Shown here: one piece after another, positions 44,877-57,194 of the stretch | How the letters are laid out: every line of letters begins with the position of its first letter | Numbering within the stretch: the first letter of the stretch is position 1 | Origin: Amorphophallus konjac | Taxonomy: Eukaryota; Streptophyta; Magnoliopsida; Alismatales; Araceae | Length of the DNA: 64,000 nt | Assembly: GCA_022559845.1 (NCBI GenBank) | Contig: CM040123.1 | Location: 298,394,642 to 298,458,641 of the forward strand | Direction: 5' to 3' | Program-made: the position numbers and the translations under genes | The notes under the pieces: model-generated | Seen by the model: only the letters and a program-made list of their open reading frames with translations | Databases searched by the model: none | What the model was told of the DNA's origin: nothing

Positions 44877-47256
44877 TGATGGGGACATCACCTCCCATGC
44901 CCACGTTTACCGTTCGTCTCCTCACCCCAGTTGCATCCGGCATGGTTTAGTCATTTAATTTTGAGTCCTATGTAATTTTATTTGAGTCATTTGATGTATT
45001 TTCCCTTTTATTTGAGTCATGTTCCTAGGTCTTGCATTTATTTTCCTAAGTTTGAGTGTCATTAGATTGTGTAATGTGCTATTGGGCCCAATTCTTTGGG
45101 CTTGGCCCATGAGCCCCCCCTACCCCTTCGGTTATTTGTTATTGAGTATTTTGTAAGGGACTTTTGTAGAAATGTGGGTTTCCTATATATAGGACCACAT
45201 TCCCCCCATTTCAACTTAATGAATGAATCAATGAAAAACTTGCCATTTTGAGAGTTCAAACCTCTTATCTAGTGGAGAGATTCCATTATTTGGGTGAGAA
45301 ACCCTAGGGGAGAGATTCCCCACCCATTCCTCTCTTAATCTCTCTCTTTCACCCCTCTTTCTCTCTCCTCTACACCCAAATCCGAAAATCTTCTCTCTCC
45401 TCCCTTCCCAACCACCACTCTCCCACCTACCCCCCATTAAAGACCACTCCCCTTCCCCACACATCCCATTACTCCACCCCCTAGTCCCAAGAGAGCTTCC
45501 ACCAATCCTAGCTCCACCTCCCAACCCCCAACTACCCCACCCATTTCCCCAAGCACCCTTCCCACAACCCCAAGCACCCTTCCCACAACCCCAAGCACCC
45601 CTATTATGTTCCCCACACACCTCTTCCCATCCCCCAAGACCAAAATTTAATCCCACCCTTAAACCCATTTTCAAAGACCCTTTCCCTCTCACCCACCTTC
45701 CCAAATTCGTAGCTCCTCCTCCCACCACCTGTTAGACCCCCTTCCAGACATTCTTCCCTTCCCCACCCTTAGAACACCCCCTCCTAGACCCCCTCACAGC
45801 CCGGGCTTCCCCCACACTCATCCACCCCCATTTCCCCTCCCATATACCCCATTCCCCCCCATCATCTTCAACCTAAAGCTCTCAACCGAAGATCTACAGA
45901 AGAGCAGCAGCTTACAGAGGCGACCACGGCTTCCCCTGGACGTTTCTGAAGGATCAAGAGCCATCATTGGAAGCGGCTGCCTGTCCTCTTCGCAACGAAA
46001 GTGGGTTCGTCCTCATTGGAGCTCGGTGCTGCCTGGGAGCCCCATTCTCCCACGACTGCACAGGTCGGCCACTGCAGAGTTCCAGAACCGGAGGAAACAC
46101 TTCACCACGATGAGTCCTGAAGGAATCAGGCTTCAGGTCTTCTGTAAAGTTCTTCCTCGGCCTGTCTACTTTCAGAATCAGGAAGCGAAGTCCATTCAGC
46201 ATCCGAGAGCAGGAGTTACCAATTTTCTCCCACAATTGCGCGACTCTGCTTTCCACAGTCTGCACCGACCCCTCTTCACTCTTCTGGTTCCACAGATCAT
46301 CTCCGGCATATTTTGGGGTCCCCGTTTTGTTTTATGCGAAGAGGACTCTCCCACGGTTCTAACGACGCTGACGGTACCTCATTCGGAGTTCAGGAGCGGT
46401 CGGGACAGCCTCGTCTTCCTACTGTTGGTGACCTGCTACTGCCAGTCCGAAAATCAGAGGTCTTGTTTGAGCTCCCGCCCCGACCAGCAGAGACTCTAAA
46501 AGAAATTAATAAAATTATGAGGCAATCCCCTTCCAGCTACGAAGGTTTTCCCTCTAGTCTCGTCATCAAAAAAATTCCTGATCAAGATCTACAATAGAAA
46601 CACCGACCCTCTGTCCCGACTCACAGACAGCAAGCAGATTCGGCGTCCACCCTTATTCCTCGTTCATGGCTATAGTTTCCCCACCCCGCTTGGCCGGCTG
46701 AAGGTTCCTCCCTGCGTGGAGGTAGTATTGTCTGTAATTTCATTAACCCCCACCCCAAGATCCCCCTCCTGCGAGAGGTGTAGTGGTGTACTTTGTTTGG
46801 GCAGGTCAAGCGACACCGCCGCGGCGTGTGGGGATCCACTCGCCTCCCCACTCGCCCTCGTCTCTGACCGGGACCGGTTTCTTCAAACCGGTCGAGTAAG
46901 TGCTCAAATCTTCACTCCACTTAGTGCTTGTCTTTCAATATTAGTTCTAATTCCGCTGGTTATGCGAGTGAGAGCCCGATCCTCAAGCCCCATTACCTTG
47001 AGTGATCACCGTGGGAAGAGTGCAACCGGTGCCTTCGGCACTTCGTCGGCCCCGTTGAATTGGGCTTCCAAATCTATTGGGAATCAAATCTTGGCCTTGC
47101 TGGTCCTCTACCAGCAAGGGCCCAACCCCTCAACCTCACCTTGGCATTGCCAAGTTACCTCGGGCTTGGGTGAGCGACGAGAGAGCGGTGGCCCAATTCG
47201 GCCCATTTGAATGCGATTGTGCTTGCTTGCATTAGGTCCGAGGTTGTGTCACATCA
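44877..47256 (+). repeat. 5' LTR of 7.2-kb element
   Basis: 2380 bp, with a TATA-like CTATATATAGG at 45183 and then a C-rich polypyrimidine block (45330-45860) containing tandem CCCTTCCCACAACCCCAAGCA units. The right LTR has one unit fewer. Confidence 0.88.
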
Positions 47257-47258
47257 AG

Positions 47259-47270
47259 TGGTATCAGAGC
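47259..47270 (+). promoter_or_regulatory. Primer-binding site (initiator Met tRNA)
   Basis: TGGTATCAGAGC lies two bases after the LTR end and is followed by AAATCTTTGAC. Confidence 0.85.
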
Positions 47271-47366
47271 AAATCTTTGACTTGTCTCTACAAGTCAAGT
47301 CCTACGGCATGCTTGCATTCTTGTCCAAACCGTGCATTATCAACCCATCATTGTTAACATTGAGTC

Positions 47367-49814
47367 TTGGGTCACATGGCTCCTCTCCCAATCATATCCC
47401 ATGCATGCTTACCTAATGGAAAGCCCGTAGAAATTGATTTCATTGACCTAGAATCTGAAAATTGGGTGTCCCCCGATATCGTTACCTCTCTTAGTAGGAC
47501 CGGACAAATTGTGCACAATGGAGACCAACTCTTTATTGAATTCCATAAATGGTTCAGGAAGATTAAGTATTTGGATGGGGCTTGGTGTCAAAAGAGAACA
47601 TTGGCAGGTCCATGTATAATCCTAGGTAAGAAATGGTTAGATGAAAGGAATGCCAACATCGACCCAACACGTTGAACTTGCCTTGTACGTCCGCCACACC
47701 TTTCGGGAACCTTTAAATTCAACAACCTTTTATTCTCCCACCCGCGGGAATCCCACCCTCGTTCACCACCCCGGGTGCACCATACTCCGGCCATTATCAC
47801 CCCACCATCAAAGAACCTTCCCACTCCATTAGTTTTGGAAGAAGTAGTCCACCCGCTTTGCCACATGAAGACAAATATCCCTCGGGAACCTATCCCCTCC
47901 ATAGAGAGCACCCATGTCCCAATTGAAGAGGAAGCCTCGCACAAGGATCTTCACCCTACACCACCCCCTCTAGATAAAGCCGAATTCATCTTAGAAGAGT
48001 CCCTTGTTAGGTGGCTAAGGAAGAGCCTAATTAGAGAGACCTCGACCCATGTTTGCCCTCCCATAGAACAAAATTTTTCCCTTGTGCCCATCTTCTCCTA
48101 TCACACCACAATCCAAGCATCCTATCAAGTGGAGACCTTAGAGGATTTTCTTAGGGGCTTAGCATGGTAAATTGAGTTCACTAGCATGTTGACTCCTATG
48201 GCCGAACAACCTAGGAGCCTTAGCCTCCTACACCTATGCATTGGGTCTATCACCTCGGTTTGCACCAATGGTTGCTACACTAGCGACCTCCTTCTATTCC
48301 TCCCTACACCGGATGAGCCCAACCTTCTCCTCGATTTAGAACTTCTTATCTCGGGTAGAAAGCCAAGCCCTCCACTCATGGCCGACCCACTTGTCAAGAA
48401 CATTGGCCCAACTATCATAGGGAAGGATGACTTAACACCTTTTAAGGATCTTGAGGACATGGAGTTCCTCCCCCTAAGTGACCTATTTTACGATCCATAT
48501 GATCCCTTCCAATGGGAGTCAAGGGACTCATATGACCCAACCATCTTACCAACCACCCACCCTGTCCTACCCTCACTCACCATATTGGGCCAAACCCACC
48601 TCATCCATGACCCGGGCTGCACCTTGGGAGCCATAACCTTGGACCATATATCCTTAGGGAATAAGGTGGTGCCCCACCCCATGATGACCACCTTCTTAGA
48701 TCCATTCGATCCTTTCCAATGGGAGTTCAAAGGTTGTCCCACACCTATAGACATGGAAGTCACTTTTGGGAAAAGCATGCATGTGTCTAGGCTTTCCACA
48801 CCCCTTGGCATGAACACTATGTTGGGTCCATTCATTCATATCACTCACATGTCAAGTAGAAAGCATGAGTGGGCCACATTCGGATGTCATGGTCCTCCTT
48901 CATTCATCATGGATCTTAAGCATGTCAAAAGCATCTACGGATGTCCGGGCCCCCCCACATTCATCACCACTTTACATGATAGGTTCACCTACGGTTGCCC
49001 CGGCCCACCTAGGCCCACCAAAGTCTACCTGACAACATTGCATGATAAGTCCACAAATGGTTGCACCGGCCCACCAAGGTTCATCATGGTCCATCTGGCA
49101 TCATGGCAGGATAGGTCCATCTATGGTTGTCCAGGTCCACCCATAACCACTAAAAGGATAGCATTCACAAAATTGCATGAAAACCTTTGCAAGCACATCA
49201 GCAAAAAGAATGAGGCTTATAAAAGGCTGGCCGACTCTCATCGGCATCACCAAGAATTCCAAGTGGGTGACCTTGTGATGGTAAGGATGGAGAGGCTCTC
49301 CCCGGGAGCCAACTCTAAACTGAGGCCACGTGGGGCTGGTCCCTTCCAGGTCTTGAGGCGCATAGGTGCAAATGCCAACGAGTTAGATCTCCATGAGGAG
49401 TATGGAATAAGTCTCACATTCAATGTTGCCGACCTAGTGCCATATAAGGGACCCACGGTGGTACCTAGTGAGGAGATTGAGCCTACTTCTTCCCTTGAGA
49501 GAGCACCCACCCATGATGATAAACCACCAGCCAAGAGAGCCCAGCGTGAACAAATTGAACAAATATTGGATGAACAAGTCACTACCACTCGGAGCAAGGT
49601 ATGTGAGCGCTATCTCGGCAGGTGGATGGATCGGTCTCATTCGGGAGACTTGAGGGCGGTACCACTTCTACACCCTCCAAGGAGGGAAGGACACTTACTC
49701 GACAGAGTCGAGTTCTCCACACCCCGGGAGTATGATGGGGACATCACCTCCCATGCCCACGTTTACCATTCGTTTCCTCATCCCGGTTGCAACCGGCATA
49801 GTTTAGTCATTTAA
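47367..49814 (+). pseudogene. Chimeric ORF: unknown repeat protein fused to integrase C-terminus
   Basis: One frame runs 2.4 kb with only two stops (TGA 47673-47675, TAA 48168-48170). The first ~500 codons match nothing I recognise: FIDLESENWVSPDIV near the start, then paired blocks around YDPYDPFQWES and LDPFDPFQWEF. Five repeats of (I/T)(Y/N/F)GC(P/T/H)GPP follow, spaced ~25 residues (48880-49150). The last ~200 codons are a gypsy integrase C-terminus (FQVGDLVMVRMERL, then FNVADLVPYKGP) plus a broken chromodomain-like end (VCERYLGRW). The frame runs 80 bases into the 3' LTR. It is probably a relic of a deleted pol joined to element-specific sequence. Confidence 0.6.
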
Positions 49815-52051
49815 TTTTGAGTCCTATGTAATTTTATTTGAGTCATTTGATGTATTTTCCCTTTTATTTGAGTCATGTTCCTAGGTCTTGCATTTATTTT
49901 CTTAAGTTTGAGTGTCATTAGATTGTGTAATGTGCTATTGGGCCCAATTCTTCGGGCTTGGCCCATGAGCCCCCCCTACCCCTTCGGTTATTTGTTATTG
50001 AGTCTTTTGTAGAAATGTGGGTTTCCTATATATAGGACCACATTCCCCCCATTTCAACTTAATGAATGAATCAATGAAAAACTTGCCATTTTGAGAGTTC
50101 AAACCTCTTATCTAGTGGAGAGATTCTATTATTTGGGTGAGAAACCCTAGGGGAGAGATTCCCCACCCATTCCTCTCTTAATCTCTCTCTTTCACCCCTC
50201 TTTCTGTCTCCTCCCTTCCCAACCACCACTCTCCCACCTACCCCCCATTAAAGACCACTCCCCTTCCCCACACATCCCATTACTCCACCCCCTAGTCCCA
50301 AGAGAGCTTCCACCAATCCTAGCTCCACCTCCCAACCCCCAACTACCCCACCCACTTCCCCAAGCACCCTTCCCACAACCCCAAGCACCCCTATTATGTT
50401 CCCCACACACCTCTTCCCATCCCCCAAGACCAAAATTTAATCCCACCCTTAAACCCATTTTCAAAGACCCTTTCCCTCTCACCCACCTTCCCAAATTCGT
50501 AGCTCCTCCTCCCACCACCTGTTAGACCCCCTTCCAGACCCCATTCTTCCCTTCCCCACCCTTAGAACACCCCCTCCTAGACCCCCTCACAGCCCGGGCT
50601 TCCCCCACACTCATCCACCCCCATTTCCCCTCCCATATACCCCATTCCCCCCCATCATCTTCAACCTAAAGCTCTCAACCGAAGATCTACAGAAGAGCAG
50701 CAGCTTGCAGAGGCGACCACGGCTTCCCCTGGACGTTTATAAAGGATCAAGAGCCATCATTGGAAGCGGCTGCCTGTCCTCTTCGTAACGAAAGTGGGTT
50801 CATCCTCATTGGAGCTCGGTGCTGCCCGGGAGCCCCATTCTCCCACGACTGCGCAGGTCGGCCACTGCAGAGTTCCAGAACCGGAGGAAACACTTCACCA
50901 CGATGAGCCCTGAAGGAATCAGGCTTCAGGGTCTTCTGAAAAGTTCTTCCTCGGCCTGTCTACTTTCAGAATCAGGAAGCGGAAGTCCATTCAGCATCCG
51001 AGAGAAGGAGTTACCAATTTTCTCCCACAATTGCGCGACTATGCTTTCCACAGTCTGCACCGACCCCTCTTCACTCTTCTGGTTCCACAGATCATCTCCG
51101 GCATATTTTGGGGTCCCCGTTTTGTTTTCTGCGAAGAGGACTCTCCTACGGTTCTAACGGCGCTGACGGTACCTCATTCGGAGTTGAGGAGCGGTCGGGA
51201 CAGCCTCGTCTTCCTACTGTTGGTGACCTGCTACTGCCAGTCCGAAAATCAGAGGTCTTGTTCGAGCTCCCGCCCCGACCGGCAGCGACTCCAAAAGAAA
51301 TTAATAAAATTATGAGGCAATCCCCTTCCAGCTACGAAGGTTTTCTCTCTGGTCTCGTCATCAACAAAATTCCTGATCAAGATCTACAACAGCAACACCG
51401 ACCCTCTATCCCAACTCGCAGACAGCAAGCAGATTCGGCGTCCACCCTTATTCCTCGTTCTTGGCTATAGTTTCCCCACCCCGCTTGGCCGGCTGAAGGT
51501 CCCTCCCTGCGTGGAGGTAGTATTGTCTGTAATTTCATTAACCCCCACCCCAAGATCCCCCTCCTGCGAGAGGTGTAGTGGTGTACTTTGTTTGGGCAGG
51601 TCAAGCGACACCGCCGCGGCGTGTGGGGATCCACTCGCCTCCCCGCTCGCCCTCGTCTCCGACCGGGACCGGTTTCTTCAAACCGGTCGAGTAAGTGCTC
51701 AAACCTTCACTCCACTTAGTGCTTGTCTTTCAATATTAGTTCTAATTCCGTTGGTTATGCGAGTGAGAGCCCGATCCTCAAGCCCCATTGCCTTGAGTGA
51801 TCACCGTGGGAAGAGTGCAACCGGTGCCTTCGGCACTTCATCGGCCCCGTTGAATTGGGCTTCCAAATCTATTGGGAATCAAATCTTGGCCTTGCTGGCC
51901 CTCTACCAGCAAGGGCCCAACCCCTCAACCTCACCTTGGCATTGCCAAGTTACCTCGGGCTTGGGTGAGCGACGAGAGAGCGGTGGCCCAATTCGGCCCA
52001 TTTGAATGCGATTGTGCTTGCTTGCATTAGGTCCGAGGTTGTGTCACATCA
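49733..52051 (+). repeat. 3' LTR of 7.2-kb element
   Basis: 2319 bp, ending GTCACATCA followed by TCAGA. The shorter length relative to the left LTR is explained by a missing C-rich unit and small deletions near 50005 and 50206. Confidence 0.88.
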
Positions 52052-53454
52052 TCAGAGGTTTGACATATACTTTGCTCAACATTTTCAGCCCCTTGCACTT
52101 CCTTGACAGGGGATACATGAGGTGGCATGACATCATCCGTCACCTGTTCGACGGGGCTAGGAGGTGCTACATCAACAGCAATGTGAGCCCCTTGCACCCT
52201 AGTCAGAAAGAAGGCCCTCATTTCCTCAAGTAGCCGTTGCTGGATCTTCAATGTAACGGTAATATCCTGTAGCACATGCATGCATGGAGCTGATGTTGAC
52301 GTCTCCTAAGAACTGGGTCTGGTCATCATCTGACCACCGTACACCGTGTCCCTTTCACTTGGTTGAACAAGGAGCCCTTCGATCACCTGCATTTCAAACC
52401 ACATCACTTCGGTTATGCATTAATGTTGAATGACAAAGAAAAAGTTTTTAGTACTCATAATACCTATTGGCCTCGCAGGGATCCAATGGAAAATTTTAAT
52501 TTTCTATCTAGAAATGGCCCCCACCTAAATAGTCAGGGGAATGCCACTTGCCTTAGTGGCTACTGCACCCGCGTGTGCTAAAAAAATCAGACCTGTAATA
52601 TGAAATATATCAAGTTATTTTACAATGCAATGGAATTAATGATTGACACATTAATTATTACACAACAAAAATAACAAAACTTACAACAAGTGCAACAGAA
52701 CAACCAAATATAAATGTGTGGGCCTGGGATGCATCTCCGGCTCTTCTCTTAGCACAGTCAATTGTACCTGACCGTCGTTTCTGGACCGCCAACACTAATT
52801 GCTCAAAGTTGTGCATCGTTACCTGTTGCACAGCGGCTGCCCAATTGTAATATGAAACTCTGTCAATGTCATCTAAGCATGACAAGATATGTTGTGGACA
52901 AGAATGAGTCGATCGTGGGCAAAGGAAAGTGGACAGTAAGAGTACAATCCACAGTCGGATAGTGTCGGCCACATCCTGCTCTTTATCGGACCCAATAATT
53001 TGCTGGATGAGAGAGGACACTTTCTTCTGGTCAAATGTTGATGCAAATCCAAATCGATGCTGTAACTTCGACTTCTGTTTCGCGAATCCATAATGTTTAA
53101 CTGACTGACCGGAGCAAGGTAATCCTAAAATTATGCCCACATCTTCCACACTGAATGCGACCTCCTTACTACCCATACGGAAGTAATTTCCTCCACTATG
53201 GGCACAAATAATCTCCTCTAATAGTGTCATGGTGAAGGTGACAGGAGAAGCATTGTCAACATATGGACCAAAGGGTGTGGTCCTCATCAATGACTTTTGG
53301 CATTCCTGAAATGCCATCTGATCCCTGTCCTTCATATAAATGTCCATAGAACACCGGGCGGAGATGACCCTTGTGTTCACTAGATTCAAAAAAATGTGTA
53401 AACAAGAAATTCAGTTAAATGACTGATCAAGAAATATTAAAAATATTAAGAGTA

Positions 53455-53640
53455 AGACAAGGGTGACAAATGTATAGACAAGGGAGTTTAGGTGTGGCAA
53501 ATAGGTGCTTAAGGGTGACAAATGTATGAAATTCGGAGACAGGTAGGTCCAAATCTGACACAAATAGGTAGATATAAGCGTGACAAATAAATAGGTCAAT
53601 AAGGGGGGAAAATAGCTATGTAAGGGAGATAAGGAACCAC
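53455..53640. repeat. GGTGACAAATAG array in intron 1 of the Ulp1 gene
   Basis: About seven cores, spaced 20-27 bp, lie between the exon-1 donor and the exon-2 acceptor. Confidence 0.75.
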
Positions 53641-54089
53641 ACTACCTTTAACTTGTCGTCATGAAGTGGAGGCCTTAGAAACCCTAGGTATGTGAAACGT
53701 TTCTTCTTCGGCCGTAGGAACCGGTATAATTTCCTGAGATGCAGGTGGGACATCCAGTTTATGGAGGATGGAGCGTTGCATGGGTGTCTCCTTCGGCTCC
53801 ATGGCTGTTAGTGATGAAAGAGAGCTCGCAATTCAAGAGTGCTCGAATAGCAAATGACGGAGAGGTCGCAAATGGCACCGCGAGGAAGATGAGATGCTAA
53901 GCACGATGGAGAGACAAACCGGCTTCTGGTAGGTTACGTAAGAGCCAAGACATGGCGGGAAGGGTAAATAAGTAATTGGGGATTTTTAATTTCGAGGATC
54001 TAGTTCGATGTCATCATTTCTGTTGATGTGGCCTGCGGCGTTGGATCGGCGGCAATACGCGAACAACACCCACGGCGGCAATACGCGAA

Positions 54090-54310
54090 CACACAGCTTA
54101 AGGGCGACAAATGTGTCTACACGGGTGACAAATGCGTTAGCAAGGGTGAAAAATACCCTGCTAATGGTGACAAATAGGGCTCAATAGAGACAAGGCTGAC
54201 ACACAACTTTCAAGGCAGTGTAAGAGTAAGGGTGACGTCTTGTGGACTTTAGTGGTGACAATTAGGTGAGTGTGGGTGACAAATGCTCAACTGGAGTAAC
54301 AAATAACTTC
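54090..54310. repeat. GGTGACAAATAG array upstream of the Ulp1 gene
   Basis: Eight or so cores occur, some reading GGTGAAAAATA or AGTAACAAATA. The array begins about 290 bp upstream of the candidate ATG at 53803 and probably marks the right end of the element. No CACTA terminal repeat could be recognised here. Confidence 0.7.
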
Positions 54311-54636
54311 TTTAAGTGTATCGCTGTTAATCGTGAGGTGCCGGGTTCAAAACAAAGTTCTACCGTGTTTTCATTTACATTTTTAAATAAGTTATATTAA
54401 AAAAACTTAAGGAAACCTTAAGCTGAAGCTAAGATTCGAACCCGGAGAAACCCATTCAAACTGTAGAACAATAAACCAAATGATACAACATGTCATTTCA
54501 ATTTGTTTATTCCATTATATATATATATATATATTATAGTTTTCCGTATCGATACGCAATGTCCAATCCAGTCTCGAGCCGTGGCCGGGACGGCCACACC
54601 TGCCCCGAATGATGTGCACGTGACTCAAGGGCGACG
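54311..54636. other. Intergenic, short inverted motif and (AT)n run
   Basis: CCGGGTTCAAA near 54342 and TTCGAACCCGG near 54432 form an interrupted inverted pair. An (AT)n run lies at 54516-54540. No gene is seen. Confidence 0.4.
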
Positions 54637-56347
54637 CTGATTATTATCCTGAGTGCTTCCACGTGGCATTCCCTGTGAGAAGCCCTAGCTCTCGAAAATT
54701 CATTATAGACGTGACGGTAAATTCAAAACACATGAGTTTGACGGGGGCACGGAACAATAAGGAAATGGTAAACATGTGACCGATACGCCTCTGAGTACCT
54801 TTTCGCACCCCGATGTGGGCCTTTCAAGGTAGCTAGGCTTTTCAACACGCCGTCTCTTCTTTTTATAGGAATTGACTTATTGGCCATGCAACCCCATTGC
54901 TTGGTGATTAATCAAACATTTCCCCTCTTATCGCCGTGATCGACCTTTATGGCACGGCGGGTCGCCAGTCCCGACCCGATGCCCACCATCGTCTGCTTAG
55001 TGATCAGAAGGAGTGCACCTTCGGTTAGTCCAGACCATTCCACTCTTGGAACCTGAACACATTGTCACACAAGTGATTGGCACGCCCTATCGTGAGTAAA
55101 ACTGATAAAAGATACAATGATATTTAATTATTATCCAGAGTGCTTCCATGTGGCATTCCCCGCGAGGAGCCCTAGCTCCCGAAAATTCATTATGGACGTG
55201 ACGGTAAATTCAAAACACATGAGTTCGGCGGGGGCATGGAACAATAAGGAAATGGTCAACATGTGACCGATACGCCTCTGAGTACCTTTTCGCACCCCGA
55301 TGTGGGCCTTTCAAGGTAGCTAGGATTTTCAACACGTTGTCTCTTCCTTTTATGGGAAACGACTTATCTGCCTTGCAGCCCCATTGCTTGGCCATTAATC
55401 AAACGTTTTCCCCTCTTATCACCGTGATCGACCTTTATGGCACGGCGGGTCACCAGACCCGACCCGATGCCCACCATCGTCTGCTTAGTGATCAGAAGGA
55501 GCGCACCTTCGGTTAGTCCAGACCATTCCAGTCTTGGAACATGAACATATTGTCACACAAGTGATTGGCACGCCCTATCGTGAGTAAAATCGATAAAAGA
55601 TACAATGATATTTGATTATTATCCTGAGTGCTTCCACGTGCATTCCCCGCGAGGAGCCCTAGCTCCCGAAATTCATTATCGACGTGACGGTAAATTCAAA
55701 ACACATGAGTTTGGCGGGGGCACGAAACAATAATAAAATGGTCAACATGTGACCGATACGCCTCAGAGTACCTTTTCGCACCCCGATGCGAGCCTTTCAA
55801 GGTAGCTAGGATTTTCAACATGCTGTCTCTTCCTTTTATAGGAATCGACTTATCGGCCATGCAACCCCATTGCTTGGCGATTAATCAAACGTTTTTCCCT
55901 CTTATCACCGTGATCGACCTTTATGGCACGGTGGGTCGCCAGTGCCGACCCGATGCCCACCATCGTCTGCTTAGTGATCAGAAGGAGCGCACCTTCGGTT
56001 AGTCCATACCATTCCAGCCTTCGAACCTGAACACGTTGTCACACAAGTGATTGGCACGCCCTATCATGAGTAAAACTGATAAAAGATACATTGATATTTG
56101 ATTATTATCCTGAGTGCTTCCACGTGGCATTTCCAGCGAGGAGCCCTAGCTCCCGAAAATTCATTATAGACGTGATGGTAAATTCAAGACACATGAGTTT
56201 GGCGGGGGCACAAAACAATAAGGAAATGGTCAACATGTGACCGATACGCCTCTGAGTACCTTTTTGCACCCCGATGTGGACCTTTCAAGGTAGCTAGGCT
56301 TTTCAACACGATGTCTCTTCCTTTTATAGGAATCGACTTATCGGTCA
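54637..56347. repeat. Tandem repeat, ~487-bp unit, 3.5 copies
   Basis: The anchor GAGTGCTTCC occurs at 54651, 55138, 55626 and 56112. Units share GAGCCCTAGCTC, CCGATACGCCTC and CACCATCGTCTGCTTAGTGA. Copies are very similar, with scattered substitutions. Open frames inside (for example 55820-56002) repeat with the unit and are not convincing genes. A partial unit reappears at 56663-56730. Confidence 0.85.
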
Positions 56348-56662
56348 AGCAGGGTTTGATGTCCCACTCCGGGATACCTCGACCCACACGTCCCGACCCC
56401 ACCCAAGTGGTGGGCGGGACGCCCGGGTCATGGGTCGTGACCGGGACGCTTCATTATTTTAATATTTTATGTTATATAAATTATATATATAACGAGTCTT
56501 TTTTTACTTTGTTGTATTATTTTATATATATTATACATATAAAGAGTCTTCTTTTATTTTAACATTTTACGAGATGGACCGACACGGAACGAATGTGCAC
56601 CGACCCGACCCGTCCCGGGCGTGACCGGGATGGGCAGGTCGGTCGAGACCACAAACCCTGCT
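56348..56662. mobile_element. Small TIR element (315 bp) in the tandem repeat
   Basis: AGCAGGGTTTGATGTC at the left is matched by GACCACAAACCCTGCT at the right (14 of 16 pair). The interior has GC-rich GACCGGGACG arms around an AT-rich centre with TTATATATATAACGAG. The CAGGG terminus is hAT-like. About 65 bp of the host repeat is present on both sides, so a normal 8-bp target copy cannot be read. Confidence 0.55.
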
Positions 56663-57155
56663 TTGAAGGTAGCTAGGCTTTTCAACACTCTCTCTCTTCT
56701 TTTTATAGGAATTGACTTATCGGCTATAAAAAAAGTTAAAATTTTCTAAATTATAGATCTTAAAATATTAAATAATAATTTTTTTAGATCTAATGATATT
56801 TTTTACTGAGGGATATTTTATCCTATTAGAAGAAATGAATGAATGACAAAAAATCACGAATGAATGAATGAAAACATGCCGCCAAATGAAAATATGGCAC
56901 CAAATAAAAGAAGACAAGAACAGGCAGACGACCCCTCTCCTGTCCTCGTTAGTCCTTCCCCCTTCCTCCTCCTTCAACCAATGCATCCCTTTCCTCTCTC
57001 ACGATCGCACCCCCCTCTCAATCTCTCACCGGCGGGCGGCGGAGTGGCGAGGGCGGGTGGAGGTGAGCTCCGGCAGCGGCAGCGGTCAAATTTTTTTTGG
57101 CGGACACCCCCCCACCGTAGGTATTCCCATCTCTCCCTCTCCCGTTGGCCCCCCT

Positions 57156-57194
57156 CTTGAGTACATATTACCCCCCAAGTAATATGTACTCAAG
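57156..57194. repeat. Perfect 16-bp hairpin
   Basis: CTTGAGTACATATTAC (57156-57171) and GTAATATGTACTCAAG (57179-57194) are perfectly complementary, with a 7-base loop. It lies about 500 bp upstream of the CACTA transposase. Confidence 0.8.

Larger units (their letters stand above)
44877..52051 (+). mobile_element. Non-autonomous gypsy-like LTR retrotransposon, 7.2 kb
   Basis: The LTRs (44877-47256 and 49733-52051) start TGATGGGGACATCACC and end GTCACATCA. The target duplication TCAGA (44872-44876, 52052-52056) is perfect. A PBS TGGTATCAGAGC begins two bases after the left LTR. Only 2.5 kb of interior remains, without gag, protease or RT. The LTRs differ by substitutions and several indels. 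The element interrupts an exon of the Ulp1 gene. Confidence 0.9.
43550..53803 (-). pseudogene. DUF1985-like/Ulp1 cysteine protease gene of a transposon, split by an LTR element
   Basis: On the - strand, exon 1 (53803-53646) starts MEPKETPMQRS. Exon 2 (53379-52685) has TPFGPYVDNASPVTFTM, FSVEDVGIILGLPCSGQSV and VSYYNWAAAVQQV, the DUF1985-like N-terminal domain of TE-borne Ulp1 proteins. Later exons lie near 52389-52057, 44876-44682, 44610-44485, 44380-44315, 44219-43895 and 43810-43560. The C-terminal C48 fold shows FFMLHSGGHWHVLTVD (His), YNS where Asp is usual, and CPQQADESLNCTIYVLKYV (Gln and Cys). In-frame stops near 53655 and 44084 and stops at 52550-52510 disable it. Ulp1 enzymes cleave SUMO. 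Similar genes ride in Mutator-like and CACTA elements. Confidence 0.75.

Noticed and set aside
45228..45728. 166-codon Gly/Trp-rich - strand frame, also at 50192-50518
   Set aside because: It is the complement of the C-rich polypyrimidine block of the LTR, low complexity and without a domain.
46716..47210. 164-codon frame in the LTR of the 7.2-kb element, also open at 51511-52005
   Set aside because: It lies in U5/R of the LTR with no recognisable domain. Conservation follows from LTR duplication.
42470..54320. Calling the Ulp1 element a CACTA or a Mutator-like transposon
   Set aside because: I could not find CACTA termini, long TIRs or a 3-bp or 9-bp target duplication at either end, so only a transposon-borne Ulp1 gene is claimed.
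54335..54445. tRNA or SINE B-box-like GGTTCAAA / TTCGAACC motifs
   Set aside because: No A box, no cloverleaf and opposite orientations. They are not enough for a tRNA gene or SINE.
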